Origin: Streptomyces flavofungini
Lineage (GTDB): Bacteria; Actinomycetota; Actinomycetes; Streptomycetales; Streptomycetaceae
Direction: 5' to 3'
Assembly (NCBI RefSeq): GCF_014650815.1
Contig: NZ_BMVR01000001.1
Span: 806,001 to 870,000, forward strand
Length of the DNA: 64,000 nucleotides
Part shown: piece after piece, positions 16,096 to 23,664 of the stretch
How the letters are laid out: each line of letters begins with the position of its first letter
Numbering within the stretch: position 1 is the stretch's first letter
The notes under the pieces: model-generated
Databases searched by the model: none
What the model saw: the letters and a program-made list of their open reading frames with translations, nothing else
Told to the model about the DNA's origin: nothing
Position numbers and translations under genes: made by a program

Positions 16096-17031
16096 TCAAT
16101 CCAGACCCCCGGCCCACTTGAGGGTGTCGGAGCCGCCCTTGTCCCAGTCCATGACGACGGAGTCGCCGGAGCGGGACAGATCGGCGCCGATGAACTTCTC
16201 GTTGGTGCCGCTGCCGCACTTGAGGGCGAGCCGGAACTTGCCCCCGGCGCGGTCCTGCCCGAGGCCGGTGCACATGCCGTCACCACCGGGGTCGAGGTAG
16301 GAGACGATGTGCTTGCCCGCGGCCTGGCCGACGGTCTGCTTGTCGGCGATGGTGAGGGTCTTGAGCTTCTCGTTCTGCCACTGCCCCTTGTACCCGGTGG
16401 CGGGCGCGGGCCCGTCGTCGTCATCGCCGCCGATGCCGCCGCCGCCCGGGGTGCTGGGTATCCCGGTGGTGGGTTCGGTGGACGGCAGGGAGGGGGTCTC
16501 GCTGGCGTCGCCGGAGGGCTCGGCGGGCGCACCGGGCGTCACCTTGTCGGCCGCGCTCTTGTCGGCCTGGGGCTTCTTGTCCTTGTCGTCCTTGTCGTCA
16601 CCATCGCTGACAAGGAAGAAGACACCGCCACCGATGACCAGGACGGCGGCCACGGCGACCGCGATGATCATGTTCCGCTTCTTCGCGTCACCGCCGCCCG
16701 GGGGCGGCGGCGGGTAGGCGCCGAACTGGGGCTGCCCGTAAGGGGGCTGCTGCCCGTACGGGGGCATGGCCTGGGTCTGCCCCTGGGCGTGCCCGTACGG
16801 GTCCTGGCCCTGGGGCTGGCCGTACGGATCCTGCGGCTGGCCGTACGGCCCCGGAGGCGGGGCTCCGTGCGGGGCCGGGGGCTGCTGCGGATAGCCGTAG
16901 CCGGGCTGCGGCCCGGGGGGCGGCGGCGGGGCGGCCGGCGGCTGGCCGGGGAAGGGCGGCTGGGGCTGGTTCGGCTGGGGCTGCGGGGCGCCGAATCCAT
17001 CCTGGGGCGGCTGGCCGGGAGGCTGCGTCAT
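16096..17031 (-). CDS. Proline/glutamine-rich membrane-anchored secreted protein
   Basis: A 311-aa protein from ATG 17031 (MTQPPGQPPQDGFG). Residues 1-115 are a cytoplasmic Pro/Gln/Gly/Tyr-rich repeat region (PYGQPQ-like units). One membrane helix follows at about 121-140 (MIIAVAVAAVLVIGGGVFF), then a charged linker (DGDDKDDKDKK) and an extracytoplasmic domain of about 120 residues with two cysteines (GMCTGLGQ, LALKCGSG). This layout is very common in Streptomyces, often near signalling genes, but the external domain is not recognised. No operon partner is close. Confidence 0.8.
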   Translation of the reverse strand: MTQPPGQPPQDGFGAPQPQPNQPQPPFPGQPPAAPPPPPGPQPGYGYPQQPPAPHGAPPPGPYGQPQDPYGQPQGQDPYGHAQGQTQAMPPYGQQPPYGQPQFGAYPPPPPGGGDAKKRNMIIAVAVAAVLVIGGGVFFLVSDGDDKDDKDKKPQADKSAADKVTPGAPAEPSGDASETPSLPSTEPTTGIPSTPGGGGIGGDDDDGPAPATGYKGQWQNEKLKTLTIADKQTVGQAAGKHIVSYLDPGGDGMCTGLGQDRAGGKFRLALKCGSGTNEKFIGADLSRSGDSVVMDWDKGGSDTLKWAGGLD

Positions 17032-17414
17032 AGCGCGTGAGCCTAATCGCCGGGGGGCGACGACCACATCAGCAATACGAACGACTGCGTCACACCGGGG
17101 GTGGCCCTGAGGACGGGGGTACGCCGCTGGACGCCGCCGCGACCTCCCTGCCCAGACCGTCAGCACTCCTCCTGGCGAGCCGCCCGGTCAGCATCTGGCG
17201 CTTGCCCCCGAACGCCTCCACGCGAAAGATCTGGACAGCCTGTTCGTGCAGCTGCGGGCGCGGCACATTCGTGCCATACGGTGGCATCGGTGCCGCGTAT
17301 CGCGGTGCCGGGGCCGACAGGCCAGTCGACGCCATGAGCGCCCCCGGACGGAGCGCGCGCCGTCGGCGGAGTCACGACAACCCTCGCCACGCGAAACTGA
17401 GGTACCTGCCTGCT
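17032..17414. other. Divergent intergenic region
   Basis: The region separates two divergent genes. No gene or strong hairpin is seen. It contains GGTGCC direct repeats around a short CCGCG/CGCGG dyad near 17290. Promoters for both neighbours must lie here but were not resolved. Confidence 0.4.
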
Positions 17415-18239
17415 ATGCCTTCCTACGACAGCTCCCGGGCACGATTCCGGCTGGCCGACCGCCACATAGCGGTGTTCGCCCATCTCCTGGACGGCGAGAC
17501 TCCGCCCGATGAGCTCTGGCCCTCACTGAGCGAACTCATGCAGATCGGCCTGGTCGGCGAGGAGGGCGAACTGGCTCCGCTCCTCAGGGGACTTCTCGGT
17601 GCTTTGGCCGCCCCGCTGGTCCTGGCGACCGTCGAAGTCACGGGTGAGCACGGGACGATCAACCACGGGCTCATCATCGGCCAGGAGGCCGTGATCGCGC
17701 ACGAGGGCTGGCCCGGCGAGGAGGAGTCCGAGTACACGCCCATCGCCCCGCACAGCCTGGTCTGGGAGCTGGCCCGCATGGTCAACCTCCAGGCCGACGG
17801 CACCGCGACCAGTGAGGTCTCCCGTATCGAGACGACCATGGGTGCCCTCGACGCCGCCCTCTCAGCTCTCGACGAGGGGGCGGGCGACGAGGCCGCGACC
17901 AGGGACCTCATCCGCAAGGCGCTGACCGAGGCCGGCAGCCCCAAGGAGCCGGAGCTGTCCGAGCTCACCGAACTCGTCATGGCGATGAACGCGATGTGGC
18001 GCATCAGCACCGCCTGGGACGGAAAGCACGAGGGCGAACGGGCCGCAATGGTCCGGGGGCTGGCGGTGTGGGACTGCGGGCCGCGCGGCTACTGGGTCAG
18101 GGAGAAGCCCGAGGAGCCCATTGTCGAGGGGCAGGTCGGGCCGGACAGCGAGCTGTGCCTGGTGCGGACGAGGAACGGCAAGATCTGGGAGAAGATCACG
18201 GACCTGCTTCCGGACAAGGAAGACATGATCGACGCCTGA
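17415..18239 (+). CDS. EspG-like (type VII secretion chaperone-like) protein
   Basis: A 274-aa protein (MPSYDSSRARFRLADRHIAV). It has the general pattern of ESX EspG chaperones: an N-terminal beta strand and helix (LPSLSELMQIGLV-like region, here WPSLSELMQIGLVGEEGEL), a central strand LATVEVTGEHG, and a late beta segment (VWDCGPRGYWVRE) before a C-terminal helix. The similarity is read by eye and is weak. EspG proteins bind PE/PPE-type substrates in the cytoplasm. The convergent 477-aa gene next door could encode a substrate. Codon usage here is less GC-extreme than in neighbours. Otherwise it is an actinobacterial protein of unknown function. Confidence 0.6.
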   Translation: MPSYDSSRARFRLADRHIAVFAHLLDGETPPDELWPSLSELMQIGLVGEEGELAPLLRGLLGALAAPLVLATVEVTGEHGTINHGLIIGQEAVIAHEGWPGEEESEYTPIAPHSLVWELARMVNLQADGTATSEVSRIETTMGALDAALSALDEGAGDEAATRDLIRKALTEAGSPKEPELSELTELVMAMNAMWRISTAWDGKHEGERAAMVRGLAVWDCGPRGYWVREKPEEPIVEGQVGPDSELCLVRTRNGKIWEKITDLLPDKEDMIDA

Positions 18240-18240
18240 G

Positions 18241-18280
18241 CCGTCGACAGCGGACGACAGCGGACGACAGCGGACGACAG
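18241..18280. repeat. 10-bp tandem repeat after the EspG-like gene
   Basis: Three exact copies of CGGACGACAG (18251-18280) follow a diverged first copy (18241-18250), directly after the stop codon. Confidence 0.8.
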
Positions 18281-18288
18281 CGCGAACG

Positions 18289-18312
18289 GGCGCCCCCTAC
18301 GGGGACGGCGCC
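18289..18312. terminator. Convergent-gene hairpin
   Basis: GGCGCC (18289-18294) pairs with GGCGCC (18307-18312), with an inner CCC/GGGG pairing. It lies between the convergent genes ending at 18239 and 18326. Confidence 0.55.
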
Positions 18313-18325
18313 AGGTCCCGCTCCT

Positions 18326-19759
18326 CTACCACCAGTTCTTCGGATTGAGCTTGCGGCCGATCTTCTTCCCGGTCCCGACGGGATCCCGCACGGCTTCCCT
18401 GGCTCTGTCGCCAACCTCGTCGACGGCCTTCCCCGCCCCCTTCTTGATGCCGTCCCAGTGCTCGACGACCTTGGCGCCCACATAGACACCGCCGAACACG
18501 ACGGTGGCGCCAATGGTGAAAGGGTTCGGCGCTACGGTGGCCGCCGTGAGCGAAGCGTGGAAACCGACCTCGGCGACGTTGGCGACATACGCCGCACCCT
18601 TCTGGCGGGTGCTGAAATTCCCGTTATGCCATGGCAGGCCCCGGTGATAGAGCTCGTTGCCAGCGAGGGCCGTCGAAAAGACTCCGCCAACGACCCCGAG
18701 GCCGCGCAGCGCTCCCGAGACCTTTCCGGCTCCGGCCAGCCCCTTGGCCAGCGCCAGCCCTCGCCCCCAACCCACGGCACGACCGCGGGTGAAGATGTGG
18801 GAAGCCACCTTGATGAGGTTGGCGTTGGCGGCACGGGCTACCGGCTGACCGGAGTGGGTAAGCCCGCCGAAGCGCGCGGCGAGCGTGTCATTGCCGACGA
18901 GACCGTTGATGAAGCTGTTCACCGATAAGCCGCGCCAGATGGGAGACCTCATGAACGACGCGCCTCGGGCCGCGTCGTAGGCACTGCCTATTCCGACGCG
19001 CCCGTTGGTGAAGGGAACGCTCCCCGAGGTCCCCGCCCAAGTGGCAAGTCTGCTCGGCAACCAACTCCCCGGCGCCTGCAGCGACTTGATGGGCGGCTTC
19101 CACCTGATGACACCATTGCCGAGATCCTGGAGTCGTCCGTTGGCGGAGCCTCGCAGAGCCACCCCCACCCGGGTCTTCCAAGTCCGCAGTGCACCTCGTG
19201 CGAACGTGTTGTGAACGAGCACTTTGGTCAACGCTGCACCCTGGATGGTAACCGTGGTGGCAGCCCCGGCGCCGCTCTTCCAATCGCCGTAGAGACCGAC
19301 GAAACTCTGGATGGTCGCTTCGTGCGGCTGCAGGCCGGGGATTTTCGCCAGCGCATGGGCCTTGAGACGGTCGATCCAGTCGGTCACCGCCTCGTCGTCC
19401 CGGCGTGCGAGGCTCTTCTTGCCGGGGTCGTCACTGGCGGCAACGGAGTTGGCGAGCAGCAGAACATCGGGCGTGAGCCCTTTGCCCTCGTATTTCTTCA
19501 GATCCTCCGAGGTGAAACCGGCCCAACGCAGCCCAGCTTCCGGGTCACCGCCGTCAAGCCGCACGAGCGCCGCGCGCCTGCGAAGGTCCGGTCCCTGCTC
19601 CGTGGACCAGGCGGCAAGCGGCTTGAGAGTCGACAGCTTGGAGGCCACATCAAGGGTGGACGCCCGGGTGAAAGCTTCCTTGAGCTTGTCACCTAATCCA
19701 CCCCTGCCATCGATGAGCTTGGAGAGCTGTTCCAGATCCTCTGGATTGACGTTACGCAC
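18326..19759 (-). CDS. Effector-like 477-aa protein of unknown function
   Basis: GTG 19759 follows GGAGGG at good spacing (MRNVNPEDLEQLSKLIDGRG). Residues 1-120 form a helical, charged domain (DKLKEAFTRASTLDVASKL; AALVRLDGGDPEAGLRWAGF). Residues about 130-260 are mixed. The second half is Gly/Ala-rich and moderately hydrophobic (AVGWGRGLALAKGLAGAGKV; SLTAATVAPNPFTIGATVVF), ending in a basic tail (GKKIGRKLNPKNWW). There is no signal peptide. The layout resembles large WXG100/PE-like or polymorphic-toxin-type proteins, but no toxin motif is recognised. It lies 59 bp downstream of the 231-aa gene on the same strand, probably in one operon. Confidence 0.7.
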   Translation of the reverse strand: MRNVNPEDLEQLSKLIDGRGGLGDKLKEAFTRASTLDVASKLSTLKPLAAWSTEQGPDLRRRAALVRLDGGDPEAGLRWAGFTSEDLKKYEGKGLTPDVLLLANSVAASDDPGKKSLARRDDEAVTDWIDRLKAHALAKIPGLQPHEATIQSFVGLYGDWKSGAGAATTVTIQGAALTKVLVHNTFARGALRTWKTRVGVALRGSANGRLQDLGNGVIRWKPPIKSLQAPGSWLPSRLATWAGTSGSVPFTNGRVGIGSAYDAARGASFMRSPIWRGLSVNSFINGLVGNDTLAARFGGLTHSGQPVARAANANLIKVASHIFTRGRAVGWGRGLALAKGLAGAGKVSGALRGLGVVGGVFSTALAGNELYHRGLPWHNGNFSTRQKGAAYVANVAEVGFHASLTAATVAPNPFTIGATVVFGGVYVGAKVVEHWDGIKKGAGKAVDEVGDRAREAVRDPVGTGKKIGRKLNPKNWW

Positions 19760-19818
19760 CTAAGCCCTCCGCCGGTAAGCGTTCCCCTGTGGACGGCCAA
19801 CCGACCCAGCTCACTCGG

Positions 19819-20514
19819 TCAAATGTCCCCAAGTACGGCGAACGCAAAGGCGAGGCGACGGTCCAGCCAATCCGCCTTGATCCCGATCTGCTTGATGCTC
19901 TCGGAAACCATGACCAACTCATCGCCTGACCGCCATTCCAGCCTTCGGCTCTTCTTTCCAGGTTCTTCACTGCCGTCGTATCCCATGCTGGCCGCGACGC
20001 TGACCATCTCCGAGAGAACCCTTCCGGCTCCCCTCTCGGCGATCCGCATGGCGTCGCCGCTCGCCCACTGATTACGTCCGACGACCTCAGGGTGTCCGGG
20101 CTGGTCGATACGCCAAGTATGTTTGAAAGGTTTGCGAGACGGAGGAATGCGCCGGATAGCGCCGACTTTCTCGCCTTGGTCGTCATGCACCCAGAAGTGA
20201 CGTTCACCCTTCTCTCCCTCTTCGGCTACGAGGTAGCACAGGAGGCGCTGCGCTTCGGGGTCCTCGAAGAGGCATGGCTCCAGGGCGGACGGCGGCGCGG
20301 GCGGTGCCACTGGAGCGGTGTAGGCGCAGGGAGCGAAAACCCTTGAGTTTCCCGCCCCCTTGGGGACACGAATGGCCCGCGGGCCACGCACGGGACGGAC
20401 ACGGCTCTTCGTGACCGGACGCTCCACAGTGCCGATGGTGAACTCACGCACCCCAGCCCACTCGACGGCGGGTACGGGGGTCTCATCCCGCGCCCCACCC
20501 TTCCCGAACGCCAC
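19819..20514 (-). CDS. Partner protein of the effector-like gene, unknown function
   Basis: A 231-aa protein from GTG 20514, preceded by GAGGAG. Residues 1-85 are basic and Pro-rich. Residues about 85-231 form a beta-rich domain (RHFWVHDDQGEKVGAIRRIP; HTWRIDQPGHPEVVGRNQW) ending in helices (SESIKQIGIKADWLDRRLAF). The strand pattern could fit a tubby/LURP-type C2-like fold, which is a guess. The C-terminal 78 residues are duplicated as a truncated fragment at 21514-21747. It precedes the 477-aa gene on the same strand, so a chaperone or immunity-like role is possible but unproven. Confidence 0.7.
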   Translation of the reverse strand: MAFGKGGARDETPVPAVEWAGVREFTIGTVERPVTKSRVRPVRGPRAIRVPKGAGNSRVFAPCAYTAPVAPPAPPSALEPCLFEDPEAQRLLCYLVAEEGEKGERHFWVHDDQGEKVGAIRRIPPSRKPFKHTWRIDQPGHPEVVGRNQWASGDAMRIAERGAGRVLSEMVSVAASMGYDGSEEPGKKSRRLEWRSGDELVMVSESIKQIGIKADWLDRRLAFAFAVLGDI

Positions 20515-20519
20515 GTCAT

Positions 20520-20881
20520 CTCCTCACTGCTCGCATCTGTCTCCTACGCCACAACCGTAGCCCGCAGACCGTACGCTGGTGGCGCAACTATGTGTTGATG
20601 AGGTGAGGGCGACACAGCCTCACCTGCAAAGGAAAGAATTCAGCCAAACTCCCCGCCCACAAGGTCCGGGTTACCCCGGCCGACCAGGGACGCTTGGCTG
20701 TCCAGCCTTCAGCCAAAGCATCTTTGCGGCAGCGCACGAAACACGGCATGAGATCTGCCCTACAACTGATGGTGACAGTGGCAGATCGACACCTCTGACA
20801 CCCCCGAGGTCCGTCAGGGTTATCACCCATTTCTTCGATCAGCCGTTGCCGCTCCCCCGAGCCCGGCACCACACTGGATCC
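20520..20881. other. Intergenic region with a possible decayed reading frame
   Basis: No convincing gene. A plus-strand frame from about 20601 to 20799 is open without a good start and has ordinary amino-acid composition (LPAHKVRVTPADQGRLAVQP), so it could be a remnant. Local GC is lower than average. A weak promoter for the DUF1707 gene lies at the right end. Confidence 0.35.
20846..20881 (+). promoter_or_regulatory. Possible promoter giving a leaderless DUF1707 transcript
   Basis: TTGCCG (20846-20851) and CACACT (20870-20875) are 18 bp apart, and the ATG at 20882 lies 6 nt beyond the second box. No ribosome site is visible, which fits leaderless translation. The -10 match is weak. Confidence 0.3.
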
Positions 20882-21502
20882 ATGCAAGGCGATCTCTCCA
20901 GGACAGACGATTCCGTGCCCCGTCGCCCCGTGGCCGAGCAGCGGGTCTCCCATCGAGACCGGGATCACGCCGTGGAGATTCTGCGGGTCGCGGCCGGTGA
21001 CGGGCGGCTGACGGGCGAGGAGTTGGACGAGCGCGTCGAAGCGGCCCTCGCGGCACGGACGGCTGCCGACCTCGCGGAGCTGACCGCCGACCTGCCGCTC
21101 CACGGGATGCCGCCGCAGGCCCGCGAGGTGGTCCGGATCGACCAGCGCTTCGGCGAGGGCAAGCGCGCGGGGCGCTGGCTGGTGCCGCACCGGATGGAGA
21201 TCCGGCTGATGTTCACCGACCTCAAGCTCGACTTCACCGAGGCCGTGATCAGCTATGACACCCTGCACATCGCCCTCGACCTGCGCATCGGCGGCAATCT
21301 GACCCTGGTGACCGGCCCGGGCATCGTGGTCGACGCAGACGACATCACGTACACCCGTGGCGAGGTCAAGATCCGCCCGGTGACCGGCCCGGAGGTCCCG
21401 GTACGCCTACGCGTGGTGCTGACCGGAAAGTCGACCGGCGGCGACATCGTGGCCCGCCCGCCACGCCGGACACCGGGGCAGTGGCTTCGACGCAAGGCGT
21501 GA
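20882..21502 (+). CDS. DUF1707 domain protein with C-terminal LiaF-like region
   Basis: A 206-aa protein. Residues about 25-75 are the DUF1707 (SHOCT-like) motif RVSHRDRDHAVEILRVAAGD followed by RLTGEELDERVEAALAARTA. Residues about 95-200 form repeated beta strands (LMFTDLKLDFTEAVI; TLVTGPGIVVDADDI), as in cell-wall-active antibiotic response proteins. There is no membrane helix, so it is probably cytoplasmic or peripheral. The role is undefined; many Streptomyces genomes carry several. It lies between the complete partner gene and its truncated copy, suggesting a rearrangement around it. Confidence 0.82.
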   Translation: MQGDLSRTDDSVPRRPVAEQRVSHRDRDHAVEILRVAAGDGRLTGEELDERVEAALAARTAADLAELTADLPLHGMPPQAREVVRIDQRFGEGKRAGRWLVPHRMEIRLMFTDLKLDFTEAVISYDTLHIALDLRIGGNLTLVTGPGIVVDADDITYTRGEVKIRPVTGPEVPVRLRVVLTGKSTGGDIVARPPRRTPGQWLRRKA

Positions 21503-21513
21503 GCACTCGGCTC

Positions 21514-21747
21514 TCAGCTGTCACCGAGAACGGCGTAGGCGAAGGCGAGACGGCGGTCCAGCCAATTCGCCTTGACCGTAAGTGCGGTGATGCTCTGAGA
21601 GACCATCACCAACTCGCCGCCGGACCACCACTCCAGCGTTCGGCTGGGGCCTTTCGGGGGACTCTTGTGAGTGCCCAAGGTGAGTACGGTTTCCACCGTT
21701 TCTGTCACGATTTTGATTGCTGCCCGCTCAGCGAGATGCCTGGCGCC
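21514..21747 (-). pseudogene. 5'-truncated copy of the 231-aa partner gene
   Basis: The minus-strand frame ending at 21514 reads ARHLAERAAIKIVTETVETV and later LEWWSGGELVMVSQSI and NWLDRRLAFAYAVLGDS. It aligns without a break to the last 78 residues of the protein at 19819-20514 (AMRIAERGAGRVLSEMV; LEWRSGDELVMVSESI; DWLDRRLAFAFAVLGDI). Homology stops at two in-frame TGA codons (21754-21759) beside a hairpin, so the N-terminal 150 residues are missing. A GTG at 21708 could still give a 64-aa product. It is most simply a remnant of a duplicated cassette. Confidence 0.75.
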
Positions 21748-21763
21748 CCTCCTTCATCAAGGC

Positions 21764-21796
21764 GGCCGCCCCGGCACACACGCTGCCGGGGCGGCC
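21764..21796 (-). terminator. Terminator of the lipoprotein/secreted-protein operon
   Basis: Perfect 13-bp arms (21764-21776 and 21784-21796) close a 7-nt loop, starting 27 nt after the minus-strand stop at 21823. It also marks the edge of the truncated copy. Confidence 0.75.
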
Positions 21797-21822
21797 TCAT
21801 CAGGTCACTCATGCCTTAGTGA

Positions 21823-22860
21823 TCAACGGTTGATGGACTGGATCTCCTTGACGACGACGTTCTGGTCGGCGCCGAACTCGCCGTCGGGCAACCGGCCACC
21901 GGGCTCGGTCGTGCTCGTCCAGGTGATCTTCCACGTGACGGTCGCGTTGAGCTTGTACGACCCGTCGCCGGACGAGCGTAGATACTTCACGCCGCACGGC
22001 GGAGTCTTCTTGGACTTGCCCTTGGCCCACGGCTCACCGATCCGACCGTCCACGATGGGGCACTCGCCGGAGGCCGGATAGGTCGTGGCGTCCTTCGTGC
22101 CCGGGTTGATCTTCAGCGAGACCGGCTCGGCGGTCGTCGTGGCTGAGATGTTGGTGTCAGGAAGGCTGGCCGTCACCGAAACCTTCTTGAACCTGGCCTT
22201 GTCGAGCCAGATCCAGGTCGGCAGATTGACCTTCGTCTCGCCCTCGGGTGCCATCGTGATCTCGGTCTTCGGAAGCGGGAGTTCATCGTAGGCGTACTCA
22301 GCGAGGATCTTGGGAGTTACGGCCTGGGGCTCCTTGGGTGTTTCGGTTTCAGGCACCCAGAACGGCAGCTTGTCGCAGGAGTTGGCTTCCGGATCGTCCT
22401 TGCGGTTGGGGTTGACTGCCGCGGCCCAGAACATCCCTTCGCCCTGCTTGTCCAGGTTGTAGTCCTTGTAGGGGTCGCCGTCCTTGTAGTACGCGTCGAA
22501 GACGTCGCCCACGAAGTCCCCGATGCCGAAGAACTTCACCTTCCGCCACGCCTTGACCCTGGATTCGATCTCCTTGGGCGAGAAGGCCGGCTCATACCAA
22601 CAGGCCGGCGGGGTCCAGTCACCATCCACGGATGAGAGCTTCCCGGCCTTGGCCGGACCAGAGCTGCCGTTGACCTTTGTCTGAACTCTCGTCTCGACAT
22701 TGATCTTGCCGTTCTGCAGGCCGCCCTGCGAACTGGAACTGTCGCGCTGGTTCTTGGGTCCTCCTTCGCCGCCCGCCGCGTAAGCGGTGGCAGGCACAGC
22801 TGTAACCACCGCGGCCAACGCGATCGCGGCCAGCTTGGTGGTCCCCCTCGGACGTATCAC
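21823..22860 (-). CDS. Secreted protein of unknown function
   Basis: A 345-aa protein from GTG 22860. The signal peptide is RPRGTTKLAAIALAAVVTA followed by VPATAYAAGG, with a likely cut after AYA. The mature part has a Ser/Gln-rich linker, a middle domain (CWYEPAFSPKEIESRVKAW; WAAAVNPNRKDDPEANSC) and a C-terminal beta-rich domain (KVSVTASLPDTNISATTT; KLNATVTWKITWTSTTEPG) like an immunoglobulin-type surface domain. Four cysteines may form disulphides. Its GTG overlaps the lipoprotein stop (GTGA), so the two are co-translated and may form a surface complex. Confidence 0.75.
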   Translation of the reverse strand: MIRPRGTTKLAAIALAAVVTAVPATAYAAGGEGGPKNQRDSSSSQGGLQNGKINVETRVQTKVNGSSGPAKAGKLSSVDGDWTPPACWYEPAFSPKEIESRVKAWRKVKFFGIGDFVGDVFDAYYKDGDPYKDYNLDKQGEGMFWAAAVNPNRKDDPEANSCDKLPFWVPETETPKEPQAVTPKILAEYAYDELPLPKTEITMAPEGETKVNLPTWIWLDKARFKKVSVTASLPDTNISATTTAEPVSLKINPGTKDATTYPASGECPIVDGRIGEPWAKGKSKKTPPCGVKYLRSSGDGSYKLNATVTWKITWTSTTEPGGRLPDGEFGADQNVVVKEIQSINR

Positions 22861-23519
22861 ATGCACTTCTTCGCTCCCGTCTCGGACAGGACATCGACGG
22901 ACTGCCAGACGCCCTTGGCGTTCTTTTTCAGGCGCTCGTTGAAGAACGTGTAGTCGTTGGCAGAGGCGGGGATGGACTTGTCGACCTTGCCGGTCTTGCG
23001 ATTCTTGGGATAGGACTTCGTCGCATCGGCGCAATACGTCACGGTCGCCTCACTCGCCCCGTGGAACGTGACCTGCCGGTCGTAGTAGCGAGTGGCTCCG
23101 ACGTAGCTCTTCCCGTCGTCGTAGTAGCCCTGGATGTAGGAGGCCGTGGCGATGAGAGCCTTGCCGTCGTTGTAGAACTTGAGCGCCTTCTGGGAAGATT
23201 TCCCACCCACTGTGATCGCGACGTCGATGGCGTCAAGGTTCCGCGCGTTGTCCTCGAGGACGGCGTCCTTCTTCGCATCCCCGGTCGACCCGCCCTCGAA
23301 CACATTGCTCACGCCCTTGGGCATGTCGACCTTCGGCCGGTCGGACCGGTCCGCTGCCTCTGACGCCGACGGCGAGGCCTTCTCGCTCGCCGTCGAACCG
23401 GCACCCTCGATCTTGTCGTCACCCTTGGAGTCGCCGTCTCCGCCACCGCAGGCGGAGAGCGACAGGGCCGCGGCGGTGGTCAGCGCGGCCACCGCGAGCA
23501 AGGCAGGTCGGCGGTTCAC
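22857..23519 (-). CDS. Lipoprotein of unknown function
   Basis: A 220-aa protein from GTG 23519, preceded by GGGAG. The signal sequence VNRRPALLAVAALTTAAALS ends in the lipobox LSAC followed by GGGDGDSKGDD, so it is exported and lipid-anchored. A Ser/Ala/Glu linker leads to a domain of about 150 residues (DAIDVAITVGGKSSQKALKF; YYDRQVTFHGASEATVTYC), predicted alpha/beta and resembling secreted NTF2-like folds only loosely. It is first gene of a two-gene operon with the secreted protein downstream and sits behind a strong palindrome at 23539-23571. Confidence 0.78.
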   Translation of the reverse strand: MNRRPALLAVAALTTAAALSLSACGGGDGDSKGDDKIEGAGSTASEKASPSASEAADRSDRPKVDMPKGVSNVFEGGSTGDAKKDAVLEDNARNLDAIDVAITVGGKSSQKALKFYNDGKALIATASYIQGYYDDGKSYVGATRYYDRQVTFHGASEATVTYCADATKSYPKNRKTGKVDKSIPASANDYTFFNERLKKNAKGVWQSVDVLSETGAKKCM

Positions 23520-23538
23520 AGTCAGCTCCCGATGGGAC

Positions 23539-23571
23539 GTGGGTTCAGTGGGTTCACTTGAGTGAACCCAC
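23539..23571 (-). promoter_or_regulatory. Palindromic operator-like element upstream of the lipoprotein operon
   Basis: GTGGGTTCA occurs at 23539-23547 and again at 23548-23556, the second being the left arm of an 11-bp inverted repeat (23548-23558 with 23561-23571). On the minus strand TAGCGT lies directly upstream, so the palindrome would cover the start of transcription. This looks like a repressor site. It begins 19 nt before the GTG start. Confidence 0.55.
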
Positions 23572-23664
23572 GCTATCCAGGGGCACTGCGCGAAGCGAGG
23601 GTGAGGTTTCCCCAGCACGGGGACAGATGTGGGCATATCGAAGCCCTGTGCGGGACGTTGTTGC

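Noticed and set aside
18241..18280. Regular short repeats that could suggest a CRISPR array
   Set aside because: The units are 10 bp and directly adjacent, with no spacers; no cas genes are nearby.
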